From positions 28,887-92,886 of the forward strand of contig CAADYZ010000016.1 of the NCBI GenBank assembly GCA_900753405.1: a stretch of 64,000 nt of DNA, in the 5' to 3' direction. The number at the start of each line of letters is the position of its first letter. The stretch's first letter is position 1. Both the position numbers and the translations under genes were made by a program. This DNA comes from Campylobacteraceae bacterium. GTDB lineage: Bacteria; Campylobacterota; Campylobacteria; Campylobacterales; Campylobacteraceae. Of the stretch, positions 24,002 to 32,866 are shown piece after piece. Below the pieces are notes generated by a model, which saw nothing but the letters and a program-made list of their open reading frames with translations, was not told the origin of the DNA and did not search any database.

Positions 24002-25649
24002 TTTTGCAACCGCCTTTGCCTTGTGCGCCCTCTTTGTTGGCAAGTCCAGCTTTAATAAGCCCTAAGATTAACGGGTTTGGCGAGGTTAAACGGCTTGTGA
24101 ATTCTGGGTGAAACTGCACGCCGATGAAAAACTCATAACCTTGCAACTCGACCGCTTCAATGAGCGAATCGCTCTGCCCGCTAACGACTAGCCCTGCTGC
24201 TTCAAACGCCTCTTTGTAGGCAGGATTTGCCTCGTAGCGGTGTCTGTGCCGCTCGGTGATTTTCGTTTTGCCATAAACTTTTGCTAAAACCGAATTTGGT
24301 TTTACCTCGCATTCATACCCACCAAGCCTCATCGTCCCGCCAAGCGGCGTTGTGTGCGTGCGGATCTGCGTTTGTCCGTTGCGTGAGACAAACTCGTCAA
24401 TTAAAAACACGATATTTTCTTTACACTCAGCGTCAAACTCAGCCGAATTTGCCTCGCTAAGCCCCAAAACATTACGCGCAAATTCGATCAAAACTAGCTG
24501 CATTCCAAGGCAAATTCCAAGAAACGGCACGCGGTTTTGCCTCGCAAATCTAATCGCCTCGATCTTCCCGCTCACGCCGCGATTTCCAAAGCCGCCCGCG
24601 ACCAAAATGGCGTCACAACCGCCCAAAACCGCCTCCGCGTTGTTTTCGTTTAGCTTTTCAGAATCCACCCATTTTACATTCACGCGCGCGTCTTGCTCAG
24701 CCCCAGCGTGGATTAGCGCCTCTGTTAAACTCTTGTAACTCTCTTTGAGGTCGATGTATTTTCCAACAAACGCCAAAGTCATAGCCCTCGTTGGGACGAT
24801 GACGCGGTTTGTTAGCTCCCTCCACCGACTCATATCAGGCTTCAACTCGCCTAATTCTAAGAAATTTGAAATTGGCGTGAGGATGTCTTGTGCCAAAAAG
24901 TTCAGCGGAATTTGGTAGATCGAAGGCGAATCCACGCTTTCGATCACGCTGTTTCGCTCAACGCCGCAGCTGTCGGCGATCTTGTGTTTGACCTCAACTG
25001 AGAGCTGCTGTTCGGTGCGGCAGATGATCAAATTCGGTGCGATGCCGATGCGGCGAAGTTCGCCTACGCTGTGTTGCGTTGGTTTGGTTTTGTGCTCGCC
25101 TGCAACTGAGATGTAAGGCACGAGGGTGAGATGGACAAAGATGGCGTTTTTTGCGCCAACTTCGCCTCTAAGCGTGCGGATGGCTTCTAAAAACGGCAAG
25201 CCTTCGATGTCTCCGACCGTGCCGCCGATCTCGACTAAAAGCACATCAAACCCCTCAGCCGCCGCACGAATTCTGCGGACGATCTCGCCTACGATGTGCG
25301 GAATGACTTGCACCGTTTTTCCAAGGTAGTCGCCTCGCCTCTCTTTTTCGATCACCGTGCTATAAACCCTGCCTGTGGTGAAGTTGTTAAGCTGAGAGAG
25401 ATTTTCGTCCAAAAACCGCTCGTAATGCCCCAAGTCAAGGTCGGTTTCTGCGCCGTCATTTGTCACAAAAACCTCGCCGTGTTCAAGCGGACTCATCGTC
25501 CCTGGATCGACATTTAAATAAGGGTCGGCTTTAAGCATACTCACTTTTAGTCCGCTGTGTTTTAAAAGCGTTGCGATGCTCGCTGCTGCGATCCCTTTTC
25601 CTAGCCCACTCATCACGCCACCAGTTACAAAAATAAATTTCGTCTGCAC
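23991..25649 (-). CDS. pyrG: CTP synthase
   Basis: Makes CTP from UTP, ATP and glutamine. The N-terminal synthase domain starts TKFIFVTGGVMSGLGKG; the glutamine amidotransferase domain has the nucleophile loop FLGICLGMQ and the His-Glu pair in VQFHPEFTSR. 552 residues. GTG 25649 follows AAGGATGAAGA. A KPNSVLAKVYG stretch, encoded by the repeat at 24285-24304, replaces a loop of the same length in relatives, so here the motif arose without insertion. First gene of the operon that runs to hypA. Confidence 0.93.
   Translation of the reverse strand: MQTKFIFVTGGVMSGLGKGIAAASIATLLKHSGLKVSMLKADPYLNVDPGTMSPLEHGEVFVTNDGAETDLDLGHYERFLDENLSQLNNFTTGRVYSTVIEKERRGDYLGKTVQVIPHIVGEIVRRIRAAAEGFDVLLVEIGGTVGDIEGLPFLEAIRTLRGEVGAKNAIFVHLTLVPYISVAGEHKTKPTQHSVGELRRIGIAPNLIICRTEQQLSVEVKHKIADSCGVERNSVIESVDSPSIYQIPLNFLAQDILTPISNFLELGELKPDMSRWRELTNRVIVPTRAMTLAFVGKYIDLKESYKSLTEALIHAGAEQDARVNVKWVDSEKLNENNAEAVLGGCDAILVAGGFGNRGVSGKIEAIRFARQNRVPFLGICLGMQLVLIEFARNVLGLSEANSAEFDAECKENIVFLIDEFVSRNGQTQIRTHTTPLGGTMRLGGYECEVKPNSVLAKVYGKTKITERHRHRYEANPAYKEAFEAAGLVVSGQSDSLIEAVELQGYEFFIGVQFHPEFTSRLTSPNPLILGLIKAGLANKEGAQGKGGCKNGG
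24285..24304. repeat. Dispersed repeat copy inside pyrG
   Basis: TAAAACCGAATTTGGTTTTA, with 7-bp symmetrical ends, encoding KPNSVLA in a variable loop of the amidotransferase domain. Confidence 0.8.
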
Positions 25650-25749
25650 TCTTCATCCTTAATAATTTTCGCCGAATTTATCAAAAATTTAATTAAGTAA
25701 AAGTTAATTTTAACTACAATTGCTGATATTTTTAAATTCAAGGTAAGAA

Positions 25750-26307
25750 ATGATCGTTGCGTTAGAAGGCGTCATCACGCGTAAAGAGCCGACAAAATGC
25801 GTTGTAAAACTAGCAAATGGCGTGAGTTATGAAGTTAAAATCTCGCTTTTCACCTCAGCCCAAATCCAAACAGGACAAAAGCTGGAATTTTTGATCACAC
25901 AAATCATCCGCGAAGACGCAAATTTGCTTTTTGGCTTTTTGCAAAAGGCTGAACAAAGCATCTTTGAGATGTTGTTAAAAGTTAGCGGCGTTGGCGCACT
26001 CACCGCACTTGCAGTTTGCAGCACACTTAAACCCGAGCAAATTCAACTCGCCGTTTTAAACGCGGATGAGACGCTTTTTAAAAGCGTGCCGGGCATTGGT
26101 GTTAAGAGTGCGAGGATGATCATCGCTCAGCTTAGCGACAAGGATTTTCAAGCCACGCAAGCAACAAGTCCAAACCAAGACGCCTTTTTAGCCCTTGCTT
26201 CGCTTGGCTTTAAAAGTGAAAAAATCACCAAAGTTTTAGCCCTTTGTGAGGCGACTTCGACTGAGGAACTTGTCAAAGAGGCGTTGAAAAAAATCACCAA
26301 AATCTAA
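25750..26307 (+). CDS. ruvA: Holliday junction helicase subunit RuvA
   Basis: Tetrameric protein that binds Holliday junctions and recruits RuvB. The N-terminal OB-fold (MIVALEGVITRKE), helix-hairpin-helix motifs (LLKVSGVGALTALAV; FKSVPGIGVKSARMII) and the small C-terminal domain III are in order. 185 residues. The stop TAA is directly followed by a dispersed repeat at 26308. Divergent from pyrG. Confidence 0.93.
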   Translation: MIVALEGVITRKEPTKCVVKLANGVSYEVKISLFTSAQIQTGQKLEFLITQIIREDANLLFGFLQKAEQSIFEMLLKVSGVGALTALAVCSTLKPEQIQLAVLNADETLFKSVPGIGVKSARMIIAQLSDKDFQATQATSPNQDAFLALASLGFKSEKITKVLALCEATSTEELVKEALKKITKI

Positions 26308-26324
26308 TCAAATTTGGTTTTGAC
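26308..26324. repeat. Dispersed repeat copy, TCAAATTTGGTTTTGAC
   Basis: Starts at the first base after the ruvA stop codon and ends 18 bases before the histidine kinase start. Confidence 0.85.
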
Positions 26325-26341
26325 ATTTTTAAGGAGAGGTT

Positions 26342-27562
26342 GTGTTTAAGTCGATTTTTGCTAGCGTAACTTTTGTTTTTCTCATCTTCGCAACGCTTGC
26401 AAGCGGCGTGTTTTACGCGATGTTAAAGGTCGAGCCGCATTTGTATTCGCGCGTTTTGTCCGAACGCTTTCGCGTCGCCTCTTACCACTCACAACTTTAT
26501 TTAAACGAACTTATCACCTTTGACGAGCTAGTCCGAAACCTCGACAAGCAAGGCGTTAGCGTCCTTCCGCAAAACTCGACTTTAAACTTAGAGCAGTTTG
26601 AAATCATCAGCAACATCGCCCTTTATACAGACGAGAGTGGGGTGTATAAAAACGGCTCAAACTACATCATCCAACTCATTGAAAACAACCGCCAGCTCTA
26701 CTTGCTTGATGTCGAAGAAAACTCAAAAGTGATCGAATTTATCAAGCTTGGCTTTGGTGCGGTGATGGGGTTGATGTTGTTTTTCTACTTCTATATCATC
26801 CTCAAACTCCGCCCGCTTTCAAAGCTTAAAAAAGAGGTGCAAAAGTTTGGCGAAGGCAACTTTGAGATCAAAAACCTCGCAAAAGGCGAAGACGAAATCA
26901 GCGTCATCGCAGGCGCGTTTTACAACGCCGCAAAGGAGCTTTCAAACCTGCAAGAGACAAGGCGGCTTTTTTTGCGAAACTGCCTACACGAGATCAAGAC
27001 GCCCATCACAAAAGGCAGACTTGTGTGCGAGATGGTGGAGAACGAGAAGCTAAAAGGGCGTTTGGAGAGCATTTTTCAGCGGATGGAGAATTTGGTGCAA
27101 GAATTTGTCGTTGTTGAAAAGACAAAGACGATGTTTAAAAAGGAGAATGCTTCTGAGTTTAAGGTGATGAATGTTGTCGAAAACGCCATCGACCTAGCGT
27201 TAATCGACAGGCAACTAGTCTCCATCACGCCTAACTTTGACGCGAAAATTTGGTGCGATTTTGAGCTTCTTAGCATCGCGTTTAAAAACCTCATCGACAA
27301 TGCGATCAAATACTCACCGCAAGGCAAGATGAAAATCGTTATCAACCAGCACGATGTAGCCTTCATCAACAAAGGCGAGCCGCTTGCAAACGACTTACAA
27401 ACCTACCAACAACCTTTTTTAAAGGGCGAAAACTCGAAAAACGGCTTTGGACTCGGACTTTACATCATCACCAACATCATCGCCGCGCACGGATTTAGCC
27501 TCAACTACACGCACAAAAACCACACGAATGTCTTTGTCATCGACTTTGGCGAGGTGAATTGA
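26342..27562 (+). CDS. Sensor histidine kinase without adjacent response regulator
   Basis: An inner-membrane kinase of 406 residues, similar in build to ArsS/CprS of this class. Membrane helices are near residues 7-27 and 138-158 with a periplasmic sensor domain between, then a HAMP-like linker. The phosphorylated His is in FLRNCLHEIKTPITK; the N-box is NLIDNAIKYSP and the G-box GFGLGLYI. GTG 26342 follows AAGGAGAGG. No receiver-domain gene is in the window, so partner and signal are unknown. Confidence 0.8.
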   Translation: MFKSIFASVTFVFLIFATLASGVFYAMLKVEPHLYSRVLSERFRVASYHSQLYLNELITFDELVRNLDKQGVSVLPQNSTLNLEQFEIISNIALYTDESGVYKNGSNYIIQLIENNRQLYLLDVEENSKVIEFIKLGFGAVMGLMLFFYFYIILKLRPLSKLKKEVQKFGEGNFEIKNLAKGEDEISVIAGAFYNAAKELSNLQETRRLFLRNCLHEIKTPITKGRLVCEMVENEKLKGRLESIFQRMENLVQEFVVVEKTKTMFKKENASEFKVMNVVENAIDLALIDRQLVSITPNFDAKIWCDFELLSIAFKNLIDNAIKYSPQGKMKIVINQHDVAFINKGEPLANDLQTYQQPFLKGENSKNGFGLGLYIITNIIAAHGFSLNYTHKNHTNVFVIDFGEVN

Positions 27563-27584
27563 GCCCACGCCCACAAGCAAGTTC

Positions 27585-27591
27585 GGGGGGG
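27585..27591 (+). other. G7 homopolymer upstream of rpe
   Basis: Seven G residues in the spacer between the kinase stop and the rpe start, 80 bases before the rpe ATG. Outside any reading frame. Confidence 0.6.
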
Positions 27592-27644
27592 CAGACGCGG
27601 CTTTAACTAAAAGTTAAATTAAACTTGCTAAAATCGCTAAAATG

Positions 27645-27660
27645 TTAAAACCGAATTTGA
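27645..27660. repeat. Dispersed repeat copy directly before rpe
   Basis: TTAAAACCGAATTTGA, ending one base before the AAGGG ribosome site of rpe. Confidence 0.8.
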
Positions 27661-27670
27661 AAGGGTAAAG

Positions 27671-28321
27671 ATGTATGTCGCTGCGAGTATTTTGTCTGCG
27701 GACTTTGCAAAACTTGGCGAGGAGATTAACGCCGTTAGTCAAGCTGGGGCAGACCTCATTCACTTTGATGTAATGGACGGGCATTTTGTGCCGAATTTGA
27801 CGATCGGCAACTTAGTTGCCACCGCCGCTAGCCGCGTAAGTCCCATCCCGCTTGACATCCACTTAATGACGCAGAATGTGCCGTTTTTCATCGAACATTT
27901 TTTGCCAAGCAAGCCAAAATTTATGAGCTTTCACATCGAAGCGGATTGTCACATCCTACGGCAGATTGACCTGCTGAGAAAAAACGGCGTAAGCCCTGCG
28001 GTTGCGCTCTGTCCGCACACGCCGCTTCACACGCTTGACTACATCCTAAACGAGGTGGATATGGTGCTTGTGATGAGCGTAAATCCTGGCTTTGGCGGGC
28101 AGAAATTCATCCCTTCTGCGTTGCGTAAAATCGCCGAGCTAAGGGAGATGATCGAGCGGTGCAACGCGAAGTGTTTGATCGAAGTTGATGGCGGTGTGAG
28201 CGGGCTAAATGCGGCTGAGTTAAACGAGGCTGGGGCAGACATTTTAGTCGCTGGAAGTTTCATTTTCGGCTCAAACGACTACAAAAGTGCGGTGGCTGCG
28301 TTAAAAGCAGGAGATGAGTAA
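27671..28321 (+). CDS. rpe: Ribulose-phosphate 3-epimerase
   Basis: Interconverts ribulose 5-phosphate and xylulose 5-phosphate in the pentose phosphate pathway. TIM-barrel motifs: SILSADFAKL, HFDVMDGHFVPN, VMSVNPGFGGQKF, EVDGGV and VAGSFIF. 216 residues. ATG 27671 after AAGGG. The dnaQ-like gene follows after eight bases, the same pairing as in C. jejuni. Confidence 0.94.
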   Translation: MYVAASILSADFAKLGEEINAVSQAGADLIHFDVMDGHFVPNLTIGNLVATAASRVSPIPLDIHLMTQNVPFFIEHFLPSKPKFMSFHIEADCHILRQIDLLRKNGVSPAVALCPHTPLHTLDYILNEVDMVLVMSVNPGFGGQKFIPSALRKIAELREMIERCNAKCLIEVDGGVSGLNAAELNEAGADILVAGSFIFGSNDYKSAVAALKAGDE

Positions 28322-28329
28322 GGCGGAAA

Positions 28330-29298
28330 ATGAAAAAAGAGGAAAAAACGCTGTTTGATGAATATTTGTCAAAATCAAATTTGGTTTTAACAAATTCGCA
28401 GACTAACAAAAAGGAAGTTAGTGTGGCAACTGCGCTGGATTTGCAAGAGAGTCTCACGCCAAAACTTGACGCCCAACCGCTTAGACTCTACCGCCAGCGA
28501 ACGAAAAAACTCAAAGTCATCACCCCGCTTGAAGCCCTCATCGAAACTCTCGCAAACTCTTCGCTAAACAAATTTGACTTTGAGCAAAAATGCGCGCAAA
28601 TTGAGGAGTTAAGGGAGTTGCAAGAAGCGGTGGAGCTTGGTTTTTGCAAAAACGAGTTTTGGCAGATGCTAGGACTTAACCTAAGTTTTTCTGAGGGAAA
28701 AGTGAGTTTGCAGACTCGCCACACACCAATTAGCGAGCAGACTTTTTGCATCACCGATATCGAGACAACAGGCGGAAAAGAGAGCGGACAGATCATCGAG
28801 ATCGGCGCGGTAAAGGTGCGTGGCGGCGTGGTTTGCGGCGAGTTTAAAAGCCTCATTTACGCCCCAGAAGTCCCACAAGTCATCACCAACCTCACAGGCA
28901 TTGACGCGGACTTGCTGAAAAACGCCCCTTCGCTAAGAAGCGTTTTGAGCAACTTTCGCACATTTTTGGGCGATAGTATTTTTGTCGCACATAATGTCGG
29001 CTTTGACTACTCGTTTGTCTCACAAAGCCTTGATCGGTGCGGTTTTGGCAAACTTTTTAACCGCAAACTTTGCACGGTAAATCTCGCTCGCCGCACGCTT
29101 GTTAGCCCGCGTTACGGACTTGACGCACTAAAAGAGCTGCTCGACATCCACAACCGTCACCACCGCGCGTTTAGTGACGCCGTTGCAGCAAGGGAGATTT
29201 TGCGTGTTTGTTTAGGCAAAGTCCCAGACGAGGTGAAAACGAGCGAAGAGTTGATCAATTTTAGCCTAAACGCCCCAACGCTGCGTGGCGAAGGCTAG
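28330..29298 (+). CDS. dnaQ: DnaQ-like 3'-5' exonuclease (DNA polymerase III epsilon type)
   Basis: A DEDDh exonuclease, probably the proofreading subunit. Exo I is TDIETTGG near residue 140, Exo II VAHNVGFDYSF, Exo III HHRAFSDA. The first 130 residues are an extra N-terminal region that holds SKSNLVLTNSQTNKK, encoded by the repeat at 28368-28391. Total 322 residues. The stop TAG at 29296-29298 runs into another repeat. Confidence 0.82.
   Translation: MKKEEKTLFDEYLSKSNLVLTNSQTNKKEVSVATALDLQESLTPKLDAQPLRLYRQRTKKLKVITPLEALIETLANSSLNKFDFEQKCAQIEELRELQEAVELGFCKNEFWQMLGLNLSFSEGKVSLQTRHTPISEQTFCITDIETTGGKESGQIIEIGAVKVRGGVVCGEFKSLIYAPEVPQVITNLTGIDADLLKNAPSLRSVLSNFRTFLGDSIFVAHNVGFDYSFVSQSLDRCGFGKLFNRKLCTVNLARRTLVSPRYGLDALKELLDIHNRHHRAFSDAVAAREILRVCLGKVPDEVKTSEELINFSLNAPTLRGEG
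28368..28391. repeat. Dispersed repeat copy in the N-terminal region of dnaQ
   Basis: GTCAAAATCAAATTTGG followed by TTTTAAC, read as KSNLVLTNS. Confidence 0.82.
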
Positions 29299-29319
29299 TC
29301 AAATTCGGTTTTTGCAAGG
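29298..29319. repeat. Dispersed repeat that joins a stop codon and a ribosome site
   Basis: The copy starts with the G of the dnaQ stop TAG; its TTTTTGCAAGG end supplies the AAGG ribosome site for the next gene. Confidence 0.8.
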
Positions 29320-29325
29320 ATGAAA

Positions 29326-30156
29326 ATGGACTTTTTTCAAAGGGTTTGGCAGGTTGAGTCAAGTGGCGAGACGAGCGTGAAATTTGCGCTTTTTGAGCGG
29401 CTTTTTGACGATTTTAAAAACGGCGTTTTTGAGGACTTTTGCCGCAAAAGCCCCGCACAAAGCCTCACAACGCCCTCTTACGCCGCCTTTTGCAAGGTTG
29501 TTGAGCTAAAAGACTTTTCGCAAAAAACCTCGCTTTTAAACCCCACAAAAGCCTCACACCCAAAGCTAAAACTCGCCTCTCTTTTACACTCAGTTGCACA
29601 TATCGAATTTAGCGCGATCGACCTCGGACTTGACGCGGCTTACCGCTTTGACGGGCTGCCGCGCGAGTTTTACGCTGAGTGGTTAAAGGTCGCTGAGGAT
29701 GAAATTCGCCATTTTCAAATGCTTAATTCTTTGCTTGAAAAAATGGGCTTTTCTTACGGGGATTTTGCCGTGCATAACGGGCTTTTTGCCGCTTTGCAAA
29801 AAACGCAACACTCGCTGATTGAGCGCCTAGCTCTCATCCCGCGGTATATGGAAGCAAATGGTTTAGAGTCAAACGCGATGATGCAAACAAAGCTTGCTGC
29901 AAGCGGCGAAGAGGAGGTTTTGGCGGTGCTTGGGGTGATTTTTGATGAAGAAATTTCGCATGTAGGTGCTGGGTCAAAGTGGTTTAAGTTTGCGTGCGAG
30001 AAAGAAGGCGTGAGTTGTGATGAGTGGTTTGACATCGTCAAACGCCACTTCCCAAACGCCTTTAAAAACACACGCGAGTTGTGCGAAGAGGCGCGCCTGC
30101 AAGCAGGCTTTACGCCAAACGAAATCGCACAAATGCGCGGTTTAACTAAATGTTAA
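29326..30156 (+). CDS. DUF455 ferritin-like protein
   Basis: A four-helix-bundle protein of about 276 residues with diiron-type Glu/His motifs: HSVAHIEFSAIDL, AEDEIRHFQML and DEEISHVGAG. The family is related to the MiaE-like ferritins, but its substrate is unknown. ATG 29326 is preferred because AAGG lies six bases before it; an ATG at 29320 is too close. It seems to belong to the rpe-dnaQ unit. Confidence 0.75.
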   Translation: MDFFQRVWQVESSGETSVKFALFERLFDDFKNGVFEDFCRKSPAQSLTTPSYAAFCKVVELKDFSQKTSLLNPTKASHPKLKLASLLHSVAHIEFSAIDLGLDAAYRFDGLPREFYAEWLKVAEDEIRHFQMLNSLLEKMGFSYGDFAVHNGLFAALQKTQHSLIERLALIPRYMEANGLESNAMMQTKLAASGEEEVLAVLGVIFDEEISHVGAGSKWFKFACEKEGVSCDEWFDIVKRHFPNAFKNTRELCEEARLQAGFTPNEIAQMRGLTKC

Positions 30157-30195
30157 ACAATGTTTAAATAAAATCGCTCTCAAAAAAGGACAAAA

Positions 30196-31047
30196 ATGCC
30201 AAAAGTCTCAGCTCTAATGCCAGTTTATAACTCAAATTTAGTCTCTCTTAAAGAGACGATTGAAAGTGTGCTTAACCAAACTTTTAGCGACTTTGAATTT
30301 TTGATTTTAAACGACTCGCCGCAGAATTTGGAGCTTGAAAATTTCATCTTGGAGTATGCTAAAAAAGATGAACGCATAAGATATCTTAAAAACCCACGAA
30401 ATTTAGGCATTAGCGGCTCTCGCAACAAACTCACCAGCTTAGCAAAGGGCGAATTTTTAGCCGTCATCGACCACGATGACATAAGTGTTAAAGAACGCTT
30501 TGAAAAGCAAGTCGCGTTTTTGGAGGCAAATGAAGAAGTAGGCGTTGTGGGCGGTTTTGCAAAAATGTCTTCAAATGGTAAAATCTCAAAATTCCCCACA
30601 AGCGACAGAGAAATTCGCTTGCAGTTGATGTTTGTGATGGGGATGTTTCACCCTACGACAATGATTCGTTCAAGTCTTTTAAAAACCACACAAGTGCGTT
30701 ATAACGAACTTTACAGCCCAGCAGAGGACACAAAACTTTGGCTTGACTTGCTTAATCACACGAAATTTGCAAATTTAAGCGACACGCTCATCGTCTATAA
30801 AGACAGCGACAACACCACAGCAAAAAGTTTGCAAACACTTCAAGCAGCGTGGGTTGCGTTAAGAAAATACAACCAAATTCATCACAGCGAGCTTTTTGAG
30901 TTAGCCAAACAAAGCGCAACTAAAATTACAAGAGTGCGAATTTTTGGCATCAGCGTGCTAAAAATCACCAAGCGTTTTGACAAAAAGCAAATTTTGCTTT
31001 TTAGCCGTTTGCCGATTTACACAAGCAAGACAAACAGGCAGTTTTAA
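30196..31047 (+). CDS. Family 2 glycosyltransferase
   Basis: A GT-A enzyme that would transfer a sugar from a nucleotide donor in LPS or capsule assembly. SALMPVYNS opens the chain, with the metal DHDD at residue 92-95 (AVIDHDD) and a later SPAEDTKLW. 283 residues. It comes 21 bases before rmlA, so a rhamnosyl transfer role is possible but not shown. More AT-rich than its neighbours, and without repeat-coded peptides. Confidence 0.8.
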   Translation: MPKVSALMPVYNSNLVSLKETIESVLNQTFSDFEFLILNDSPQNLELENFILEYAKKDERIRYLKNPRNLGISGSRNKLTSLAKGEFLAVIDHDDISVKERFEKQVAFLEANEEVGVVGGFAKMSSNGKISKFPTSDREIRLQLMFVMGMFHPTTMIRSSLLKTTQVRYNELYSPAEDTKLWLDLLNHTKFANLSDTLIVYKDSDNTTAKSLQTLQAAWVALRKYNQIHHSELFELAKQSATKITRVRIFGISVLKITKRFDKKQILLFSRLPIYTSKTNRQF

Positions 31048-31068
31048 GCTGCAAAAAGAAAGGTTAAA

Positions 31069-31956
31069 ATGAAAGGCATAATTCTAGCAGGGGGCAGCGG
31101 CACGAGGCTTTACCCCATCACAAAGGGCATCAGCAAGCAGCTTTTGCCCGTCTTTGACAAACCGATGATTTACTATCCACTTTCCGTGCTTATGCTAGCA
31201 GGCATTCGCGACATTCTCGTCATCACCACGCCCCAAGACAGCGCAAATTTCAAGGCACTTTTAGGAGACGGGGCGGACTTTGGCGTGAATTTAAGCTACT
31301 GTGAGCAGCCAAGCCCTGACGGACTAGCCCAAGCGTTTATTTTGGGCGAGGAATTTTTAGGGCAAAGCCCAGCCTGCCTTGTTTTAGGGGATAACATTTT
31401 TTACGGCGGCGGCTTAACTCCGCTTTTGAAAAACAGCGTAGAAAGCGCAAACAAAGGCTTTGCGACAATCTTTGGCTACAAAGTGCGCGACCCGCAAAGG
31501 TATGGCATAGCTGAATTTAACGCAAAAGGCGAGGTTATAGGGCTTGAAGAAAAGCCAACCGTGCCAAAGAGCGATTACGCCGTAACGGGGCTTTATTTTT
31601 ACCCAAGCGGAGTGAGCGCGCTTGCAAAGCAAATCCGCCCAAGTGCGCGCGGCGAGCTTGAAATCACTTCGCTTAACGAGCTTTATTTAGCGCAAAAGTG
31701 CCTAAAATGCGAGCTTATGGGGCGAGGTTTTGCGTGGCTTGACACAGGCACGCACGACTCGCTTTTAGAAGCAAGTAGTTTTATCCAAACCCTGCAAAAA
31801 CGGCAAAATCTCAAAATCGCTTGTTTGGAGGAAATCGCCTTTTTAAACGGCTGGATTGATGAGGGCAAATTACGCGAACTTGGAGAAAAGATGAGTAAGA
31901 ATGATTATGGAAAATACTTGCTAAATTTAGCCACACACAAGCAAAGTTATTTGTAA
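31069..31956 (+). CDS. rmlA: Glucose-1-phosphate thymidylyltransferase
   Basis: First enzyme of dTDP-L-rhamnose synthesis, joining dTTP and glucose 1-phosphate. The signature GIILAGGSGTRLYPIT starts the protein; YCEQPSPDGLAQAF and GDNIFYG follow. 295 residues. ATG 31069 after AAAGAAAGG. Order in this cluster is A-C-D-B. Confidence 0.95.
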   Translation: MKGIILAGGSGTRLYPITKGISKQLLPVFDKPMIYYPLSVLMLAGIRDILVITTPQDSANFKALLGDGADFGVNLSYCEQPSPDGLAQAFILGEEFLGQSPACLVLGDNIFYGGGLTPLLKNSVESANKGFATIFGYKVRDPQRYGIAEFNAKGEVIGLEEKPTVPKSDYAVTGLYFYPSGVSALAKQIRPSARGELEITSLNELYLAQKCLKCELMGRGFAWLDTGTHDSLLEASSFIQTLQKRQNLKIACLEEIAFLNGWIDEGKLRELGEKMSKNDYGKYLLNLATHKQSYL

Positions 31957-32014
31957 AAAATTGCTAAAAACGAATTTAGGCGAAGGGTTTTAGATGAAGT
32001 TCGTAGGTTGTGCC

Positions 32015-32066
32015 GAAAAAATTTTGCGAGGCTAGGTAATAAAACCTGCCGAAGCTAAATTTTTTC
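32015..32066. repeat. Long intercistronic hairpin between rmlA and rmlC
   Basis: GAAAAAATTT (32015-32024) and AAATTTTTTC (32057-32066) are perfect 10-bp arms. Inside, GGC-T-AGGT pairs with ACCT-GCC around an AATAAA loop. A second palindrome GCGAAATTCGC lies just downstream at 32075-32085. It is unlike the dispersed motif. Confidence 0.65.
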
Positions 32067-32113
32067 AAACTCCTGCGAAATTCGCTAAAAGCCAACGCTA
32101 AAAAAGGATAAAA

Positions 32114-32671
32114 ATGGAATTTATTAAAACAAAACTAGACGGCGTCATCATCTGCCAGCCGCAAATTTATGCTGATGAGCGCGGTTATTTTGTTGAAACT
32201 TTTAGGCTTGATTTGCTTGAAGATTTCACAAATTGTAAGTGGAATTTCGTGCAAGATAATGAAAGCTGTTCGCAAAAAGGTGTCTTGCGCGGACTGCATT
32301 TTCAGCTGCCCCCACACGCTCAAAGCAAGCTCGTGCGCGTGGTGCGTGGGCGTGTGCTTGATGTGGCGGTAGATATACGGCGAAATTCAGCGACTTTTGG
32401 CGAATTTGTTGCTGTGGAGTTAAGCGGAGAAAACAAACGCCAAATACTGCTGCCAAAGGGCTTTGCACACGGCTTTTTGGTGCTTGAAAATGACACGGTT
32501 TTTGCCTATAAGGCTGATGAGTTTTACAGCAAAGAGTGCGATAGGGGCATTTTGTGGAATGATGAGCAAATTAACATAAATTGGGGCGATTTTTATGATT
32601 TAAATAAGCTTATTTTAAGTCAAAAAGATAAAATTCAACCCACACTAAAAGAAGCAAAAGAGTTGTTTTAA
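32114..32671 (+). CDS. rmlC: dTDP-4-dehydrorhamnose 3,5-epimerase
   Basis: Cupin enzyme of the rhamnose pathway. GVLRGLHFQ with the catalytic His, VVRGRVLDVAVDIRRNSATFG and LLPKGFAHGFLVLE are family motifs. 185 residues. ATG 32114 after AAAAAAGGA. Confidence 0.95.
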   Translation: MEFIKTKLDGVIICQPQIYADERGYFVETFRLDLLEDFTNCKWNFVQDNESCSQKGVLRGLHFQLPPHAQSKLVRVVRGRVLDVAVDIRRNSATFGEFVAVELSGENKRQILLPKGFAHGFLVLENDTVFAYKADEFYSKECDRGILWNDEQININWGDFYDLNKLILSQKDKIQPTLKEAKELF

Positions 32672-32727
32672 GGAGTGAGATTGACTAGCAAACCGCGACA
32701 ATTAGGACAAGTTAGCCTCAAAGAGTG

Positions 32728-32746
32728 TTAAAATCAAATTTGATTT
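32728..32746. repeat. Dispersed repeat copy between rmlC and rmlD
   Basis: TTAAAATCAAATTTGATTT, the palindromic variant. A short frame over this region is not convincing as a gene. Confidence 0.8.
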
Positions 32747-32866
32747 GTGCAATGACGAAGTGGTTTTTTTGGGTTTTGCAAAATGGAATAAAGAGTCATA
32801 AATTTGCCTTTGTGCGTTACAAAAGAGCGAGTTTAGGTTTTTTTGAACACTTAAAAAGGTTTTCAA

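Noticed and set aside
27585..27591. Phase-variable homopolymer
   Set aside because: Seven G's outside a coding frame is shorter than the usual 8-12 of Campylobacter contingency tracts.
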